From Vespa crabro (lineage: Eukaryota; Arthropoda; Insecta; Hymenoptera; Vespidae): DNA of 64,000 bases. Where the stretch lies: NCBI RefSeq assembly GCF_910589235.1, contig NC_060956.1:16858499-16922498 (forward strand), in the 5' to 3' direction. A program made the position numbers and the translations under genes. The notes below the pieces were generated by a model. It ran no database searches. It saw nothing but the letters and a program-made list of their open reading frames with translations, and was not told the origin of the DNA. How positions within the stretch are numbered: position 1 is the first letter of the stretch; each line of letters starts with the position of its first letter. This document shows positions 59,749 through 64,000 of the stretch, in pieces.

Positions 59749-59839
59749 GAGAGCAAGTTGTAGCTACCCCCTCGTGGTCGACGCTTTACCCGCTCGCTTA
59801 CAGCCTCGCAGGCAGCAATCGCGCTTTGAACGGATCGCG
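59749..59839 (+). other. Exon-like island with strong donor
   Basis: Acceptor-like TTCTCGACTCTCCTACGAG precedes about 90 bases of clearly less AT-rich DNA ending at GTGAGT (59840). One frame is open throughout (PLVVDALPARLQP, then RFERIA before the donor). It includes a CTCF-like motif, so a promoter-proximal or 5' UTR exon is an alternative. No protein family is recognised. Confidence 0.2.
59765..59777 (-). promoter_or_regulatory. CTCF-like motif
   Basis: The minus strand reads CCACGAGGGGGTA, fitting the CTCF core CCACNAGGGGGC except at its final base. Second-best of three such motifs in the window. Confidence 0.25.
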
Positions 59840-59931
59840 GTGAGTCAGCAACGATAAATCGAACAATTTATGAAGCGGCACGGGCAACGACCATCCTCGA
59901 GGAATAATATTGTGATCGATATATAGTACTA

Positions 59932-59932
<1 letters not shown>

Positions 59933-59981
<49 letters not shown>

Positions 59982-60016
59982 GTATAGATATATATATAGA
60001 GAAAGAGAGAGAGAGA
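59933..60016. repeat. (AT)n-(GA)n compound microsatellite
   Basis: AT units with TGTATA interruptions, changing at about 59999 to a short GA run. Confidence 0.9.
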
Positions 60017-62095
60017 TACCTATATATATCCATGTATATATTGTTCATGCTAGACAAAGCAATTCAATCGAGGAATACAAGTCGTCGAATTGATGGATCA
60101 TTTACAATGTCAGAAATCACTTTACTAATCTCGAGAAAATGTTCTTACTACCCCCCTAAAATTCCTTCGATCTTTTGATTAATCTCATGCAAACTTATTC
60201 ACAGGACGTGTTGAATTAACTCGTACCGTCGTGGATAAATTTGTCCGGCTGGTACGAAACATTAATTTCTATCGTTCGAACGGAATCGACTCAATAATTT
60301 ATTACAGGCGAAATTACTGACCGGACGAAATTTGGTAAACGTATGCGCGCGGAAAGTAGAGGTATCGAATAAATCGAGAAAAGTACCGAGCGAGATAGAA
60401 TGAGAGAGAAAGAGGGAACTGAGGATTAAATCAACGATAATGAGGGTCGATTTGATAGCACCGACGATCTACGGACTTTCCAATGGTCTTTCAATACAAT
60501 GGTAATGAAGTTTCGTATGTGCAATGCTTTTGTAGGAAAGTTATGAATGGTAAAATCGAATATGTCCATTTCTCTTTCTCTTTCTATCTTCTCCATCAAA
60601 AGATTTATTTAAGCGTAAATTACGTGTATCTATAACAACATTTTATTTCTTTAATTATCTGAGCTAATATAACAAAAAATATAAGTATCAAGTCTTAAGG
60701 TTAATTAAGACAATTAATTAAGCAATTGTTCATTGTCAAACATATTATATTCCGATCAGTATTCGTAGAAAATTCGTAGTATTGATAGACATTGAAAACA
60801 CGTCTTGATTATATTACATTTTGATCGAAATTAATTCCTACAATCTTTATTGAACATTGACAACGATTGACGCGTACGATTATTAAGAACAATTTTCGGC
60901 GGATACATATTAACGTTTATATCTGAAAAATGTATTTATTACTGCCAATCGTGTATTCATTGGCTCGTAATCACGAACTTTTGGACAAATAAGTGCGCGT
61001 TATTGAAAATTCGTTTCATCTATTGTCTAAAGGAAATACTCCCTACAGATTCCTTTTACATAAATATACAAAAAAGAAACGAGTTTGAAATCTTTAATAT
61101 TCCATCCAAATGTACATCCTTTCTAACTGTTATCGAAATATCAGCAAGCGTGGCGGATATTACAGAATCGCGTTAGTATGCTTCTCCGATAAGGAATAAT
61201 AATAATAACAATAATAGCAATAACAAGAACGAGACGCGATGACTTTGATTTATAAACAATACGCGCAATAACTGGATCGCAACGGGAAATTGCCAATAAA
61301 AACAAATAGTCCATGACGGTGTGATTATCCAGCCGGCAAAAGGTAATGCTATATTTTTTAATGGCTGATATAGAAAGGAAGATAGCAAGTTTCTTTCTCC
61401 CGGTCATATCGTATTAGATTCTATTATCATTATGCGGTGGTGATATTACCAAAAGAGAAAAGTGTTAGTTGGTAGAGCAAAACATTTCGACTGTGTAAGA
61501 TTGTCCTGGTAACGGCGACATTAATTTTGTAAAAAGAATTAATTGTACCGTGTCGTGTTAAAATATATTTGGTTCGTATATAAATTTGACTCAGTGCGAA
61601 GCGTGAAATTCGTTCGTGTTTGTAATTCTCGAAAATAATTATCGACGGGTTGAATTTGCGGTTATATATATATATATATATAAAGTTTACCTAAGTAATT
61701 GTCGTGCACAACAAAGTATCGTGTGTATACGTTATTGTCGCGTGTATGTGTTTAATATTTTATGAAAAAATATAATAATTCGTATAAACATTTAAAGTTG
61801 CGAATTATTGATTGATTTATTGATTTCATTCACAATTATCTTTTGCTGGATACGAAGAAAAATGATTGATAATTCTCGTTCTTTTTATCATTTCGGTGTC
61901 CTCCATCTTCAAACTTTTGTTTCAGAAAAATCGGAAGACATGACAAGCTGAGTTTTTTATTACAAATTGTCGGAACGTTTTCGGTGGATAATAATTCATT
62001 CATTTTTATTTCTCTCGTTACGAACGCTTCCCCTGCGATATCGACGATACACTCGTAAAGCGTGATAAATGGGGCGTGTAAAAAGAAAGAGTAAA

Positions 62096-62096
<1 letters not shown>
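60017..62096. other. Non-coding DNA
   Basis: 60180-60480 is less AT-rich with no recognised frame. 61141-61407 carries two overlapping minus frames (88 and 71 codons) without domains, one including Leu- or Ile-runs from an ATA/ATC repeat at 61196-61220. (AT)n at 61665-61682. Confidence 0.45.
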
Positions 62097-62150
<54 letters not shown>

Positions 62151-62158
62151 GAGGGAGA
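62097..62158. repeat. (GA)n microsatellite
   Basis: About 25 GA units with AA and GG interruptions. Confidence 0.95.
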
Positions 62159-62612
62159 AAAAAGTGTGGCCGATTGTATCGATGTATTTCCTAAGCGCAA
62201 ACACGAGGAAAGAGAATTATACGAAACGAAGGAAATAGATCGATAAAAGTAACGTTAATTCTAGAGCGATAAATTGTTCTACGAGAAGGCAGCAAAATGT
62301 CATGGTACTTTTTATCTTCCATCGATAACCCTTTCTTGTTGGTAAATGAAAGAGTTTAAAAGGCCATAAAGAATTATCTCGACGTATAAAATGTTTTTAA
62401 AATATTTGATTTCAAATGACTTTAAAATCTTCCTGAATAATCAATGATTAAGAATTCAAAGAAATTGCCGACGAAGAAAAAATCAGCATATCGATCGGAT
62501 TTTACGTTCATATATAGCGTTAATTACACAGTCTAATAACGTTAACATTCGGAATACATCAGTCTATAATTCCAATCGTATTCCAAAATGTAGGCTTATA
62601 CTAGTCATAGAA

Positions 62613-62614
<2 letters not shown>
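62159..62614. other. Non-coding DNA
   Basis: Nothing recognised. Confidence 0.5.

Positions 62615-62660
<46 letters not shown>
62615..62660. repeat. (AT)n microsatellite
   Basis: About 23 AT units followed by a short TAGA run. Confidence 0.95.
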
Positions 62661-62665
<5 letters not shown>

Positions 62666-63051
62666 ATAGATAGAATGAATCGTAATCAGGGAAGGCAAAT
62701 CAAGTAATATAAAGAAAAGTCACTGAAATCCGATTGACCTAAATAGAAGAAACCTTTTTCGCTTTCGTCTAAGTATTTACATTGACTACATAAATTCACG
62801 ATGTACATGAATTCACGTATACGTGCGTGCTTACGAATGTTAGCGAAAATCTGGTCATAGACCGTGACTATATCGCGAATGATACTCATCCATGCATTTA
62901 GAATGGCAATTCGCGACATCAAAGCCAAAGTATGAGCGCACGCGCGAATCGGCTTGAATCTCGAATGACAAACTCGAAACTCGCCCTTCCGTTTGCCCTT
63001 ATATGATAGCTATATGCGCTGATACAACGCAAGCGCGTTACTTTATCGCGT

Positions 63052-63053
<2 letters not shown>
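62661..63053. other. Non-coding DNA, less AT-rich at the end
   Basis: The 80-codon minus frame at 62686-62928 has no recognised domain. 62930-63050 is enriched in CGCG and GCGC words and may be regulatory. Confidence 0.35.

Positions 63054-63086
<33 letters not shown>
63054..63086. repeat. (GA)n microsatellite
   Basis: About 15 GA units. Confidence 0.9.
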
Positions 63087-63088
<2 letters not shown>

Positions 63089-63855
63089 ATGACTCGTAAC
63101 CCGTTACCTAAGGGCAACTCCTGCGGGAAATTCGTCGTACGTGATAAAACTCGATCCCACGTCGTCGACGTTCTGACGATGACAATATTCGCTACGACCA
63201 ATGAACTTTTCGTAAAAAAAAAGATTTCGTGTACTATCGTACGGTGGATTCGTTATTAAAAAATTGAACTTTGTGTAATGTGAAATATATTCTAATAGAT
63301 ATTCGAATAATTACTATCTTTGTCTATCTCGATTGATGTTCTTTTTTCCATTCTATTTTTTTTTTTTACTGTTCATTTTTCATTATCGTATTTGTTTGAA
63401 TCTTGATCTTTTTAAATCATTAATATCAAATCGATTGAAAGATATAACGACTTCTCCTTCATTCTTGTAGATTATCGTCGATGTATCATAAATGTTCATT
63501 GAATTATTCAACGTCCAATTAATCTCGTTATGTAACATAAAGGCGAGCCATTCTTCGTTCTTTTAAGACGACAAGAGACGACATTACAGATAAAATTATA
63601 TGGAGACATCCTGAAAACTTTCTTCTCAATTAAGTTTTGATTAGATAATCAATATATAAATTTATAATATATTGAAATCGAAAAGAAAATTTACTTTCCG
63701 CACGCCAACGGATAATTTAATGAAAAATTTTTATGTAAAAAAAAAAGATATAATCAAGTATTTTCTATATTCTACGACAATTAAAAATCTAATATTTTCT
63801 AGCTCGATTTATCTTACATTCGTTATACCTATTACAATAATAATGAATTATAATG

Positions 63856-63898
<43 letters not shown>

Positions 63899-64000
63899 TA
63901 TATTGAATAATTTCGATATTCTTTTTTATTTTTATTTTTATTCCATCCGTTGAAAAAATTTCCACGAATCCACGATCGTTCGGAAGACTTTCATTTGAAT
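63087..64000. other. Non-coding AT-rich DNA to the window edge
   Basis: 63087-63200 is less AT-rich. The remainder is AT-rich, with an (AT)n at 63858-63891. The frame at 63672-63953 passes through that repeat and is not recognised. Confidence 0.5.

Noticed and set aside
1..64000. tRNA, rRNA, CRISPR or bacterial-type operons
   Set aside because: No B-box-type GGTTCGAATCC with a foldable partner, no rRNA-like sequence, no spaced direct repeats and no Shine-Dalgarno pattern were seen on either strand.

Overview
This window looks like gene-poor nuclear DNA of an insect, most likely an aculeate hymenopteran such as a wasp, bee or ant. It is strongly AT-rich. CpG-bearing words such as TCGA and ACGT stay common outside the transposon zone. 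Long (GA)n/(CT)n and (AT)n microsatellites recur every few kilobases. The transposon relics present (Ty1/copia, Tc1/mariner-like with a DDE_3-type C-terminus, hAT-like MITE) are typical of insects. Nothing bacterial is visible: no operons, Shine-Dalgarno pattern, CRISPR, rRNA or tRNA. The taxonomic call is inference.

Layout. 1-9.2 kb is non-coding, with microsatellites and a few less AT-rich islands. One island (7.92-8.20 kb) holds a 48-codon ORF and a CTCF-like motif. 9.2-10.8 kb holds the best gene evidence: a 5' region and a 64-codon first coding exon (10614-10805) for a single-pass, probably type II membrane protein, ending at a GTGAGT donor. Its later exons were not found with confidence. 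At 11.84 kb there is a possible signal-peptide exon. 12-16.5 kb is microsatellite-rich, including a large self-complementary compound repeat near 14.1-14.3 kb.

16.5-30.2 kb is different in character: more AT-rich, apparently poorer in CpG, almost free of GA repeats, and holding all recognisable transposon debris. It contains an hAT-like MITE (18387-18669), a heavily mutated Ty1/copia pol (20751-23565, plus strand) and two Tc1/mariner-superfamily relics (about 24764-25260 and 29250-30213, transposase on the minus strand). A possible 3' terminal exon with poly(A) signal lies at 28816-29036.

30.2-64 kb returns to microsatellite-rich intergenic or intronic DNA. Less AT-rich islands in it may be exons, regulatory elements or old pseudogenes. 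These include 30722-31082 (interrupted ORF), 34308-34325 (tandem CACGTG E-boxes), 35994-36163 and 59113-59241 (exon-like ORFs with GTAAGT donors), 48480-48700 and 54945-55085 (possible conserved elements), and 59749-59840 (CTCF-like motif plus donor). The many open frames over microsatellites encode only RE, SL or YI repeats and are not genes.

I found no convincing undescribed system. The most informative signals are the microsatellite seated in a retrotransposon integrase, inverted compound microsatellites, scattered CTCF-like motifs and orphan exon candidates.
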